Shown here one piece after another: positions 45,950 to 57,137 of a stretch of 64,000 bases of DNA (positions within the stretch are counted from its first letter, which is position 1; every line of letters begins with the position of its first letter). A model generated the notes under the pieces. That model saw nothing but the letters and a program-made list of their open reading frames with translations. It searched no databases and was not told where the DNA came from. Where the stretch lies: NCBI RefSeq assembly GCF_022682495.2, contig NW_026527298.1, positions 18,949-82,948 of the forward strand, written 5' to 3'. Source of the stretch: Desmodus rotundus. Taxonomy: Eukaryota; Chordata; Mammalia; Chiroptera; Phyllostomidae. Position numbers and translations under genes: made by a program.

Positions 45950-46613
45950 GGCAGAGTTGTCAGAGAAGGCTCACCGTGTGAGCCAGGTGATGGAGTCTAA
46001 GATATTGGGCTCCTGCTAGTGGCTCTGTGTGGAGGAGGGCTCGGAAAAGGAACATGGCTGCTGTCTGCAGTTCTGTCTGGGAAGAAACTCTCCCCCAGTT
46101 CTTGTCCTGTTGCCAGACACTTCAGTTCTGCCTCATATATCACTGGTGCCCTTCAAGGTGCTGTCCCCATGGTGGAGCCTGGAAGGAGTGAGTCTGAGTA
46201 AGTCCGTGTCTGCGGCCCTCCCACAGGAGAAGCCTGAATACCTCACTGACCCAAGCCCCACCGGTTTTTACAGCCAGAAGTTATGTGGACTTAGCTCCTG
46301 GCACTGGAACCCTGGGCTGGCTGGTCTGGTGTGGGACTGGGATGCCTCACTCCTGAGATGTCACCCCAATTTATATCCACCACATATGGGAATGGGACCA
46401 GCCCCATTCCATATCTCCCTGTCTCTGCCCTTCCGCCCTTCCTATCCATCTGTATGAAGGTTGTTTCTTTAATTTCTTAGTTGTCAGACTTCCATACAGC
46501 TCACGTTTTCTGATGGTTGTGAGTGATAGTTGTTCTGTAGTTTAGCTGAACTTTTGCTGTGGTTGTGTGATGAGGAGAGCCATGTTTCCCTACCTCTCCA
46601 TCTTTACCAGAAG
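45950..46613 (-). mobile_element. HAL1 5'-UTR fragment
   Basis: Minus strand begins near 46,605 (AAGATGGAGAGGTAGG) and follows the 5'-UTR pattern of the HAL1 copies, with no ORF1 after it. The open frame 46,029-46,457 on the plus strand is a by-product. Confidence 0.65.
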
Positions 46614-46661
46614 CTGGAAAACAGAATGTTATTATTCTTGTTTGTTTGCTTTAAATTATTG

Positions 46662-46874
46662 CATTGTATTTATTAGTTTTTAGAGAGAGGGGAAGGGAAG
46701 AGAAAAGAGAGAGACACACTGATGTGAGAGAGAAACACTGATCGGTTACCTCTGGAATGCCCCCCACTGGGGAATTGGTCCACAACCCAAGCCTGTGCCT
46801 GTGACTGGGAATTGAACCTGCAAACTTTTGGTCAAAGGTTGGCTTCAATCCACTGAGCCACACTCACCAGGGCA
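46662..46874 (-). mobile_element. VES-type SINE
   Basis: Minus-strand head at 46,874 (CCCTGGTGAGTGTGGCTCAG), box-B-like GGTTCAATTCCC near 46,815, GA-rich tract and AT tail near 46,665-46,720. Confidence 0.85.
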
Positions 46875-47430
46875 AAACAAAATATCATTATTTGAAAGAC
46901 AGAAACAAAAGCTGGGTTAGTTTCGTTACCTTCCAGAAATACTCAATGTGATGATGTTCCTCTGAATCAGGCTCATTCTCTCAGACCTGTCTACACTTTC
47001 CAAATCACCTGCGTGTTTCATGCTTGAAAGTGGGAGCGTTCAGAAAATACGGCACACGGGGAACTCCAACATTAGTACAGGTAAAAGGTGAGTTTACAAT
47101 CACAACTATGTTCAAAGGTTAATTTTCTAGAAATTCCTGTTAGTTGATCAAAAGCACAAAGGAACAGAAGGAAAGTTTTGATGAGGAAGTTAAACCATGC
47201 ATTTCAGTAAGTTCTTCTGGTCACAGAACACAGGGTGAGCCGCAGGTTGGAGAAGCCAGTTGGAGTAGCCCCTGCAACTCTTGTGACACGGTGGGTCCCA
47301 GCTGAGTCACAAAGGGCATCTCAGTGGGAGCTTTATCTGTTAGGCTTCTTGCTTACATCACTAAGCAGCCAAATGGTCAGTTCTTTTCTGCTGTATGATG
47401 AACATGCAGAAAAGTCAATATTTCTAAGAG
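46875..47430. other. Intergenic DNA at the end of copy A
   Basis: Single-copy-looking DNA up to the tandem junction. It shows no similarity to the sequence left of 24,303. No gene was recognised. Confidence 0.45.
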
Positions 47431-47496
47431 TGATATTTTTAACTGCAGCCATTGAAAGGTTAACTTTGCTGCAGAGTTGTGTTTTCCTACACTTCA

Positions 47497-47679
47497 TTTT
47501 TCTAAAGATTTATTTATTTTTAGAGAGAGAGGAAGGGAGGGAGAAAGAGAGGGAGAGAAAGGTCAACGTGTAGTTGACTGTCCCACATGCCCTGTGGGGA
47601 CCTGGCCTGAGAATCCAACCAGCGACCTTTTGGTTCACAGGGCAGCACTCAATCCACTGAGCCACACCAGGCAGCGTGC
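47497..47679 (-). mobile_element. VES-type SINE (copy B)
   Basis: Counterpart of 24,372-24,556, with the same head and a slightly different GA tract. Confidence 0.8.
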
Positions 47680-47721
47680 ATTTGGCTAAATTATACTACG
47701 ATGAATGTATTCCCTTATTGA

Positions 47722-49024
47722 GTAATAATTCCCTTATTTGAGAAAAGAGAGAAGGAACAACTTTGAAAGGGTAAAAGTGCTCTTTCCCTATGGGTGGTGT
47801 AGGGCAGTGGGTGACGACACAGAGAACGAGACTTAATTCCATTTTACAGGATAGGAGCTCCTGTCACTTTCCCGCTTTCTGGCACAGTCGGCAACACACT
47901 TGCACCTGATGGAAAACAAAGCACTTGTTGGCCAGATTCATGGGGCTTTTTTATTTTTTTTCTTTTGCACTGGAAGCAGTAGTAGTGCCAGGATTGACCT
48001 TCATGGGCCACCACACTGGAGCCTTTACCAAACCCAGTGATGGGGTTCTTGCATCCAGCACACTTCTTGGAAACAAGGTCCATGTAGACATCCACACAGT
48101 AATACTGGTCCTCCGCAGTGGTGAAACACTGCCCAGCCAGCTTCTTAGAGCAGGTAACACACACAAAGCACTCGGCATGCCAGCGTTCACCCTCGTAAGT
48201 GACTCTTCCAGGTGTGATGGCCATGTTGCATTTCACGCAATGCTTGGCAAATTTGGCCTCATGGCAAGTCATGCAATAGAAGTCCCCCCTTTAGGGAAGA
48301 AGCTCCCAGTCTCAACGACTGGCTTGCACTTGCTGCTGGTGAAGGAGTCTTTGTGCCAGATGGTCCCCTTAGACCCTGCCTCTAATCTGCTGCTACAAGG
48401 GGCTTGAAGCAGCCCTTGGACTTGGGGGAGTCCTCTTGCATGGTGCACTTGTTGCACAGGCTTTTGTTGTCCTTGGACACAAAGGTCACTTTGGCCAAGG
48501 GGTGCAGGCCCCTGTCACAGTGGTAGCAGGTGTCATGCCACTAGCCGTTGTTATAATGCATCTCCTTGGAGTGGGCACCAGTGGGCTTGCCATGTTCCAT
48601 GCAGGTGCTGGCACAGAATGTGTCCGAGCACTTCAGCAACAGTGGTGGGCATCCTTCTGCAAGCACTTCTTCCCCTGCCGGGGGTCCCTGTGGTGGTGGC
48701 AGGCGAGTTTCTCAGCCATGGTGCTCACCCAGCCCCAGGGGGGATCTCACACTAGATGTGTGCACAGTGGGATGTATTTGGCAGGGATTGGATATAATAT
48801 TCTAGGACTTCCAATATGCCGCCTGAGGATGCTTGGCAGTGCAGCTGTCCTGGCAGGGGGCCTCCATCTGCACCGAGACTGCCTGGGGCCAGCGGCAGCG
48901 GTAGTGTTGGCAGCAGACTCTGACCACTTTACTTTCTGGCACTGCAATATGTTCCTGTATCACCTTCCATTTTTCCTGCCCCAGTCTGGAATCAAGCACT
49001 TCTCCAAGGAGTCCTGTCTCCTCT
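47722..49024 (-). pseudogene. FHL1P: FHL1 processed pseudogene (copy B)
   Basis: Duplicate of 24,600-25,900. The LIM open piece 48,272-47,844 translates identically to that of copy A, and the ancestral ATG is at about 48,719. The same disabling frameshifts and stops are present, so the retrocopy was already dead when the unit duplicated. The part around 48,540-48,840 differs much more from copy A than the rest. Confidence 0.85.
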
Positions 49025-49744
49025 AAGCTAGTGACAGGTGAGGGAGAGGAGTTTGGGTGGATCGAAATGAGAGCTCCTGTCTACCAAGGGCCTCTCCACT
49101 CTGAGAGTCCCTTGTTAACCCATGAAAGGTTTAGAAGGGGTTAGAATCATTGCATTCTAGAACCTGAGAATCCCAGACCCACCTTATTAAGACTGATATA
49201 CCTGGATTCCTGCAGAAGAAAGAACAAAGAAATTACCCCACCTCCTCCAAATCCTTTCCTGAGTCCACTTTCTACCTGTCCTCATGCTGGGATGAATGGT
49301 GGTCCTCTCTCCTCCTCCATTTCTGGGCACAAGGAGCTCCATGCAGAAGAGAACACTCATATTGCCCCGAGCCTTCTCCATTACAACCCTGGGGACTCAG
49401 AGACACTTGGGCTGACATGCAAACAGTTCATGGCATTGGGAAAGTGGCTTCTTTATCAATCACAGACCTGGAGAGTTGACCTGGGGCTGGAAGCAGAGAT
49501 AGGGGAACTGAAGGCAGACTTAAGATGCTGGAGATTTTGGTGGAGCAGGAGAGGAGCCTCCTCCCATGGGCACATCAGCGTGGGTGAGAAGACACCACTG
49601 AGCAGGTCCCCTAGTTTCAGCAATGCTGGACTGGAGAAGAATAGACAAAGGAGAAATTGGGGGGAGGGCACACTTGGAAGAAAGTCATAGGCAAAATGGA
49701 ACAGTTCCAGATATTGCACCTCAGTGGCAGAGTTGACAGAGAGT
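49025..49744. other. Intergenic DNA, no gene seen (copy B)
   Basis: Counterpart of 25,901-26,623. Confidence 0.45.
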
Positions 49745-49976
49745 GTTATTATTATTATTACTGTTATTACCATTATTATTAATCCTCACCCAAGGGTATG
49801 TTTATTGATTTGACAGAGAGAGAGAGAGAAACATTAATTGGTTGTCTCCCACAGGTCCATATGTGCCTGGGGGCTCGAACTCTCAACCTAGGTAGATGCA
49901 CTGATGGGAGTCAACTTGAAGCCTTTTGGTGTATAGGACTTCACTCTACTCAGTCCAGCCACCCAGCCAGGGCTGT
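49745..49976 (-). mobile_element. (ATT)n microsatellite and VES-type SINE (copy B)
   Basis: Counterpart of 26,624-26,858, with a shorter GA run and a less decayed junction (TTTATTGATTTGACAGAGAG). Confidence 0.7.
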
Positions 49977-50954
49977 CAGGGAGTATTACTGAAGGACTAT
50001 GAGTAAAGGCAGCTTGCATAGCAGGAAGCACCAGAGACCCTGGGTATAAGCACAGAAGCTTTGCAGAACTGCCTGGGGGTGGGGGCAGTGAAGAGAGAAG
50101 CACAGCTGGAAGACATCAGGAAGGGAGACATCACACATGGGCAGCAAACTCAAGCTCCTGGAAGTGGAAGGTTCCAGAGGTGGGAGTGAAAGACAGATGG
50201 AGAAGGGGGCCCCAGGAACCAGAGGAGAGACAACAGCCATGGTCAGGAGGACCGGCCAAGGCCGTGGCTATTGTCTGCTGGAGCTGACAGTGCTGCCTAC
50301 TTTAGATGGGGCACTGCTCTGAGCTCCAGTCCCCTCCCAGCCCAAATCACTTGCTGCTGACCTACCTGTCAGGTCCCCAGGAGAATTGAAGTGTGGGGCT
50401 TGGGTATCACAGGGCTTTGAATGCTAGTCTGTGGGGCCTAGATCTGTTTCCTAGGTCCCTGAACAAGGTTGCTGAGCATTGGGTCTCATTGCTCAGTGTT
50501 CAACTCTCCAGTGACTAGTAGAGATGAGCTGAGGAAGCTCCTGGCTGAGATTGAGGCAGAAACCCTCAGGTTGTCTGTGATCAGAGGACAGGAGAGCCGA
50601 GTTTATTGGGAAGCAAGTGAGAGGTGCAACAGGGGAGGGGCGGCTCCTCTGTCTGAACTGGGCTCCGTGATCACAACCCTGTCACTTTCCTCCTGAACCA
50701 CTGCATCACTGCATCACTGCTTCACTGCACACCTCCTCCTCCTGCCTCTAGTTTTCACCTCCTCAATGAAGCCAGAGGAGGCTTTCCTAATATGACTGTG
50801 TCTTTAATGCATTCACTAATGAAGTGAACTGATACTGATCGAGGACCAACTATCTACAGCACTGGCCATACAGCAAACAATGAAACAGAAAAATACGCCC
50901 TGCTTTCACAGAGCCGACATTCTAGTTGGGCTATGCCCTGTGTAGGTGAGAATA
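49977..50954. other. Intergenic DNA, no gene seen (copy B)
   Basis: Counterpart of 26,859-27,834, about one percent different by eye. Confidence 0.4.
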
Positions 50955-51262
50955 TTTTCTGGGTCAGTGCCCAAGTGGAATTGCTGGGTCACAGTGTGTG
51001 TGCAACTTCGACTCAGCTAGGTATTGCAAAGTGCTCTGCGACGTGGCTGAAGTACTTTACACTCCCACCAACCGTGTACAAAGATCCTCTGTTGTCCTTC
51101 AATACTTGATCCTATCAATTATAAAATTTTGCCAGTCTGATGAGTGGGAAATTGTTATCTCATTTTTATTTACTTTTCTCCAAATGGCTGTTGTGTTGAA
51201 CATTTCCTGTGTGTAGTCAGTCCATTTAAGTTCCTCCTCTGTGAGCTGCCTCTTAATATATT
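50955..51262 (-). mobile_element. Ancient L1 fragment (copy B)
   Basis: Counterpart of 27,835-28,140; has an extra CAGT at about 51,219. Confidence 0.55.
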
Positions 51263-51699
51263 TGTTTTTATTCTACTTGTTTAGAGAAGTTTGTTATTTA
51301 GTCTAATCATTTTTTGGAAGGGCTCAGCCCCTTTTACAATCTTACCTGACTGGCTCAGGACCTCCAGAGATGACCTCACTTAGGAGTGACTGTATCAACT
51401 GATTTGGGTCTCTAAGTACATCTGCAAAATCCCTTAGTCAGGCAATGCCACACAGTCAAGGGAGTATATTCTACCATATTTACACATCCCACCCTTACTC
51501 AGGGAAATGGGATTATACAAGGGCATGGTCATGGGGGTTCGTTTTTAGAATGCTGACTACCACAAATATTGCAAAAAGGTAAACAGTTTTATTTCTTCCC
51601 AAAGGAGCAGTTTTTGTTTACATAGATCGTACTTTTTTCCTGCTGTTGTTTTGGGCTTCCATCATTTATGCTACTATGTTTATTAATTTTACTTTTAAC
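51263..51699. other. Intergenic DNA, no gene seen (copy B)
   Basis: Counterpart of 28,141-28,576, with clustered substitutions near 51,465-51,560. Confidence 0.35.
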
Positions 51700-51908
51700 T
51701 TTCTTTAAAGATGTTATTTATTTTATTATTAGAGAGGGCGAGGGAGGGAGAAAGAGAGGGAGAGACACATCAGTGTATGGTTGCCTCTCACACGCCCCCC
51801 ACGGGGGACCTGGCTTGCAAACCACACATATGCTCTTACAAAGAATCGAACCAGCGACTCCTTGGTTTGCAGGCTGGTGCTCAATCCACTGAGCCACACC
51901 AGCCAGAG
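51700..51908 (-). mobile_element. Complete VES-type SINE (copy B)
   Basis: Head at 51,908 (CTCTGGCTGGTGTGGCTCAG on the minus strand), box-B-like GGTTCGATTC near 51,850 and GA-rich tract near 51,735-51,765. Only its tail part survives in copy A. Confidence 0.9.
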
Positions 51909-51994
51909 CTACTTTCACCTTTTTAAATGGCTTGGTCTGCTGTTTCTTAGGCTGCTTCCTGGCTTAGGTGCAGTGCTCATTAATTCTCAATTTC

Positions 51995-52206
51995 TTTTTT
52001 TACAAAAAAGATTTTCCTTATTTATATTTAGAGAGAGGGGAAAGGAAAATAAAAAAGGGAAAGAAACTTCAATCTGTGGTTGCCTCTCGCATGCCCTCTA
52101 CTGGGGTCCTAGCCTGCAACCCAGGCATGTGTCCTGACTGGGAATTAAACCAGCGACCCTTTGGCTCACAGGCTGGCACTCAATCCACTGAGCCACACCA
52201 GCCAGC
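51995..52206 (-). mobile_element. VES-type SINE (only in copy B)
   Basis: Second minus-strand VES: head near 52,206 (GCTGGCTGGTGTGGCTCAG), GGTTTAATTCCC near 52,150, tail near 52,000-52,030. It lies wholly inside the block missing from copy A. Confidence 0.9.
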
Positions 52207-52289
52207 TAATTTCAGTTTTCTTAGTTTCACATATGGCCACTTCCTTCTCAAGTATGCTTTACCTGAATCCTCTTAGTACTCAGCTCTAA

Positions 52290-52765
52290 ACTGTTTTTGT
52301 TTGTTTTTGTTTTTTGATTACCGTTGCTGTTCTGTATTATTCATATTAGTCCCAGGTGTACAGCATAGTGGTTAGATATTCACATACTTTACAAAGCGAT
52401 CTCCCTGGTAGTTCAAGTATCCCCCTGGCGCCGCACATAGTTATTACACTGTTATTGACCATATTCCCTATGCTGTACTTTACGTCCCTGTGACTGTTCT
52501 GTAACTACCAATTTGTACTTCTTAATCCCTTCACCCTTTCACCCAGCTCCCAAGTCCCCTTCCCGCTGGTAATCATCACTTGTTCTCTGCATCTATGAGT
52601 ATCTTTCTGTTTTGTTTGTTTGTTTATTTTGCTCACTGGATTCCACATATAAGTGAAATCATACGATGTTTGGCTTTCTCTGACTTATTTCCCTTAGCAT
52701 AATATCCTCTAGGTCCACCCATGTAGTCGCAAATGGCTAAGATTTCACTCTTTTTATGGCCAAGT
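52290..52765 (-). mobile_element. Old L1 3' end (only in copy B)
   Basis: CCCAGGTGTACAGCATAGTGG, CATATTCCCTATGCTGTAC and CCACATATAAGTGAAATCATA are degenerate L1 3' motifs on the minus strand. Missing from copy A. Confidence 0.6.
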
Positions 52766-54690
52766 TAATATTTTTAAATACATTTTATCGATTATGCAAT
52801 TACAGTTGTCGCATTTTGTTTCTCCCCTTTATTCCACTCTGCCATACACCACCTGTCTCACCTGCATTCCTCCCCCACCCCCTCTTAGTTCATGCCCATG
52901 GGAAGAACATATAAGTTCTTTGGCTTTTCCATTTCCTATACTATTCTTAACCTCCCCTTGTCTGTTTTGTACCTACCATTTATGCTTCTTATTCCCTGTG
53001 CCTTTTCCCCCATTCTCCCCCCTCCCCCTCCCTGCTGATAACCCTCCATGTGATATCCGTTTCTGTGATTCTCTTCCTCTTCCAGTTGTTTGCTTAGTTT
53101 GGTTTTTTGTTTGTTTTAGGTTCAGTTGTTGATAGTTTGAGTTTGTTGTCATTTTACTCTTCATATATTTGATCATCTTCTTTTTCTTAGATAAGTCTCT
53201 GTAACATTTCACATAATAAGGGCTTGGTGATGATGACTTGATCTTATCTTGGGAAGCACTTTATCTGCCCTTCCATTCTGAATGATAGCTTTGCTGGGTA
53301 GAGTCATCTTGGATGGAGGTCCTTGCCTTTTGTGAGTTTGAATATTCCTTTGCAGCCACTTCTTGCCTGTAAGGTTTCTTTTGAGAAATCAGCTCATACT
53401 GTATGGGAACTCCTTTTTAGGTCAATCTCTCCTTTTCTCTTGCAGCTTTTAAGATTCTCTCCTTATCTTTCATCTTGGCTAATGTAGTTATGATGTGCCT
53501 TGGTGTGTGCTTCCTTGGATCCAACTTCTTTGGGACTCTCTGAACTTCCTGGGCTTCCTGGAAGTCTATTTCCTTTTCCAGATTGGGGAAGTTCTCCTTC
53601 ATTAGTTGTTGAAATAAGTTTTCCATTTCTTGCTCTTCCTCTTCTCCTTCTGGCACCCCTATGATTCACATGTTGGAAAATGTAAAGTTGTTCCTGAGGT
53701 TCCTAAGCGTCTACTCATTTTTGTATTCTTGTTTCTTCATTCTGTTCCGGTTGGAAGTTTATTTCTTCCTTATGTTCCAAATCGTTGATTTGAGTCCTGG
53801 TTTCCTCCCCTCCGTGTCGGTTCCCTGTATATTTTTCTTTATTTTATTTTGCATAGCCTTCACTTTTTCTCCTTTTGCGACCATAGCCAACCACTTCTGT
53901 GAGCATCCTGATTACCAGTATTTTGAACTGTGCATCTGATAGGTTGGCTATCCCTTCATCACTTAGTTCTATTTTTTGTGCTTGATCTGTTCTTTCATGG
54001 GAGCATATACCTTTGTTGGGCGTGCCTGTTACAATGTAAAGGGTGGAGACCCAGGTGTTCACCAGGGTGGGGCAACCCAGGTCACTGTATGTACTGCTGT
54101 ATGTGGGGGAGGGGTCCAAGAGGGATTAATGCTGCTAGCTCGTCTCTCAGTGGGCTTTCAGTCACTTCCCTCACTACCCTCAAGCAAATTGGTCCCATCT
54201 GGTGCTGATTCCCATGTGGGTGTGTTTGTGTATGTTCTAGGACCCTGTGGGTCTCTGGAAGGAACTCTCCTATGAAGCACAAAGTTCCTCCTGCCGCCAC
54301 AGTTGTCACAGGGTTTTTGCAGCAAGAGGTTTTGGGGCTCTATTGCACTGTGCTGGAACCCTGGGTTGTGCAGTCTGTCTCACCCCTAGTTGTTCCTCTC
54401 GGTTTATGCGCATGCAAATGTGGGACTGCCCAGTCTGCCAGCTGCTGCCTCACCTGCCTGCTCTTGGAGCCACCGCCTGGCCGTGTATCCTCTATGCCCC
54501 ACCTACACGACACTTCCCCTCCTGCCAGGAAAAATGAATGTTTCTTCTTTCACTCCTAGGTATCCGACTTCCATACCACTAGATTTTTCTGGCAGTTCTG
54601 GATATTTTTTGTTTTTAAATTTGTTTTTGTCCTTCTTCTGGTTGTGCAAGGAGGGAAAGTATATCTACCTACACCTACATCTTGGCCCGA
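52765..54690 (-). mobile_element. Nearly full-length HAL1 (copy B)
   Basis: Complete counterpart of 28,670-30,178: tail and 3' region 52,770-53,190, ORF1 pieces at 53,656-53,417 and upstream, and a 5' UTR to about 54,685. ORF1 is broken by stops (for example at the start of the RRM-like part, about 53,665). Confidence 0.85.
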
Positions 54691-54819
54691 AGACTCCCAA
54701 GTAAATATTTTTAATTTCCACTATGATTTTTCCTTGATCTATCCATTATACAGCAGTACGTTTCAAATTTTCTAAGCATTTTGGTGTTTGTTGTTCTCTT
54801 CTTTGTTATTTCCATTGTT

Positions 54820-55093
54820 TTAGATCTTCACCTGAGGATATGTTTACTGATTTTAGAGGGACAGGGTGGGAGGGAGGGAGACCAGGAGGCTGGAAGAGAA
54901 AGAGAGAGAGAGAGAGAGAGAGAATGAATCAAATATTGATGTGAGAGAGAAACATTGGTCGGTTGCCTCCCCTATTCACCCTGACCCAGGGATTGAACCC
55001 ACAACCCAGTTATGTGCCCTGACCAGGAATTGAACCCTCAGCCGTTGGTGTACAAGATGATGCTCTAGCCAACTGAGCCACCTGGCCAAGCCT
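54820..55093 (-). mobile_element. VES-type SINE with (GA)n tract (copy B)
   Basis: Counterpart of 30,300-30,597; the GA run is shorter (54,896-54,923) and the part to its left is clearly diverged. Confidence 0.75.
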
Positions 55094-55095
55094 TT

Positions 55096-56746
55096 TTTGT
55101 TACTTTTTTTCCTATTTAGCATTGTATCTGAGGCACTCTGAGAATAAAGAAAGAACATGGAGATCAGACCCACATTCAATTTTAAGGAGTCTTGCCATAA
55201 GGAGAGCACACAGATTTTAGCCAATCTTGAAAGCATCAAATGCTTTATTTTTATAATACACAAAATATACTGTGTCATCTTTCTATCAAAAGGAGAGTCT
55301 GAATATCTGCAAAGTCTTTCCTATCTGCTGTCTCCAACATGTGTTCTTCTGGTGTTTCTCCCAATTCCAACCTAGAGCTCTATGGACAAAACAAACAATA
55401 CAGCTGTCTGGGCTAAGGAGCCTCAGAGGCAGTATGTTGTTGGCCCTGAGAATCAAGTCAAACAGCCTAGGGTTCAGCCAACATAATGCTGCCAAAAATA
55501 GGAAGGCTGTAGTATTTACTGCAAGGAAACAGTTCTCTTTAAGCTACAATTTTGTAACTACATAGAAAGTCACTGTTCTTCAGACAGTAAATTCATATTA
55601 TACTACTAAGCATTGTTAAGGTGATTTTTACCTCTTTGTGAAGAGGAAGCCAGAATAATAAATAGGACTTTTAGGAATTAGAAAGGAGGCTCACTTAAAG
55701 TTAATAAAAATGAATCAGTGACCCAACTATATGTACCCTCCAAATAATTATTTCTGCTCAGGCTGCCAGGATAAATAAATTAATTAAAAAATTAGAAGCT
55801 TCTATACAGGAAGATATATTTTTACAACTACAGACATAAAAAATAAAGAAAAGAAAAAGAGCTTAAAACATGTAATATTTTGCCCTGGCTGGTGTGGCTA
55901 AGTGGATTGAGTGCTGGCCTGTGAACTGAAAGGCCTCTGGTTCGATTCCCAGTCAGGGCACATGCCTGGGTTGCGGGCCAGGTCCCCAGCTGGGCGTGTA
56001 AGAGAGGCAAAGGATTCATTGATGTCTCTTGAACATTGATGTTTCTCCCCCTTTTTTCTCCCTCCCCCCAAAAATAAATATATAAAATCTTTTAAAAAAT
56101 TAACATGTAATTTTTCTTAGAAGAGCCTTCCTTGAAATTGTTTTCTACAGTTATTATATAAGCAAAGTAAAAATTGCAGGGAAAAACAACCTGAAAATTG
56201 ATGCAAAATCAGGTTAATAGCTTTAATAATTCCACTATTTCTAAATCCTTCCACAAAAGGACACTGCAGTTTTTCAGTTTACTGCAAACATAGCTTTAAA
56301 AGAAGTCAGCCCTAATGTTGAAGCTATAATACAAACGTTTAATTGTTAGCACTATACTATGACGCACAATGCAGAACAGCTGATTTAAATGAAAGCCATG
56401 TTTTGCTCAGGAATACTGTTGTACACATACTACATAGGTGGTTTTACAGCAGATCTAGGTGGTCACACTTCAGATGGCAAACACTGAGTTGTGAGCTTGA
56501 TATTGTCCAGCTAGCTGTTTCTTGTCGCCCTGGAGAGTCTGGTGGCATGTCATGTTGAGAGGCCACTTTGTCACCACCACTGCTCTTCTCACAGGTGACT
56601 CCACTGTGGTAGGACGTTCATATCCTTCAGATGCCAGGCCTAGCAAAAAGCTTCCCACAGTCCACTGGATATCACACTGTTCTGTTTGACAAATTCTGCT
56701 GCCTCTTCAACTATGTTATTGAGTTCAGATCTTGCCTTATTTCTGT
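55096..56746 (-). pseudogene. Candidate processed retrocopy, source unidentified (copy B)
   Basis: Nearly identical duplicate of 30,600-32,250; only a few substitutions were noted (for example near 55,514, 55,533 and 55,690). The same caveats apply. Confidence 0.35.
55880..56097 (+). mobile_element. VES-type SINE (copy B)
   Basis: Duplicate of 31,384-31,600. Confidence 0.9.
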
Positions 56747-57137
56747 TTCTTTAATTATATTTCATTGTTTCTGCTATTTCAGTTGTTCCAATTTTTCCTC
56801 TTTGCTCTCCTCTACCCACCACCCTCCACTCCCTCAGGCTACCCCACACTGTTGTCAACATCCATGAGTCATGCATCTGTGTTCTTTGGCTACTGTATTC
56901 CCTATGCTGTACTCTATGTTCCCATGTCTATTTTGTAACTACTCATTTGTATTTTTGCCCATCCCTCTAACTCCCTCCCATCTGGAAATCATCAAAACAT
57001 TTTGTGTATCTGTCATTATGTTTTACTTGATTATTTTGCTTTTTAGATTCAATTGTTGATAGATATGTATTTTTTGCCATTTTATTTTCATACTTTTATT
57101 CTCTTCTTCTTTGTTTTTACTGCTTGTTTACTAGTTT
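56741..57137 (-). mobile_element. Old L1 3' end (copy B)
   Basis: Duplicate of 32,245-32,640, with a small change at 56,996-57,006 (AAACATTTTGTG instead of AATGTTTTCTG). Confidence 0.55.

Larger units (their letters stand above)
24303..47430 (+). repeat. Segmental duplication, copy A (CYP2A unit)
   Basis: Sequence starting with ATTTTTAACTGCAGCC at 24,305 reappears at 47,435 and stays collinear to the window end (offset about 23,124-23,130, then about 24,499-24,522 after an indel). The unit contains an FHL1 pseudogene, many retroelements and a complete CYP2A gene. Left of 24,303 and left of 47,433 the sequences are unrelated, so these mark the unit edge; 47,430 is the inferred tandem junction. 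Confidence 0.9.
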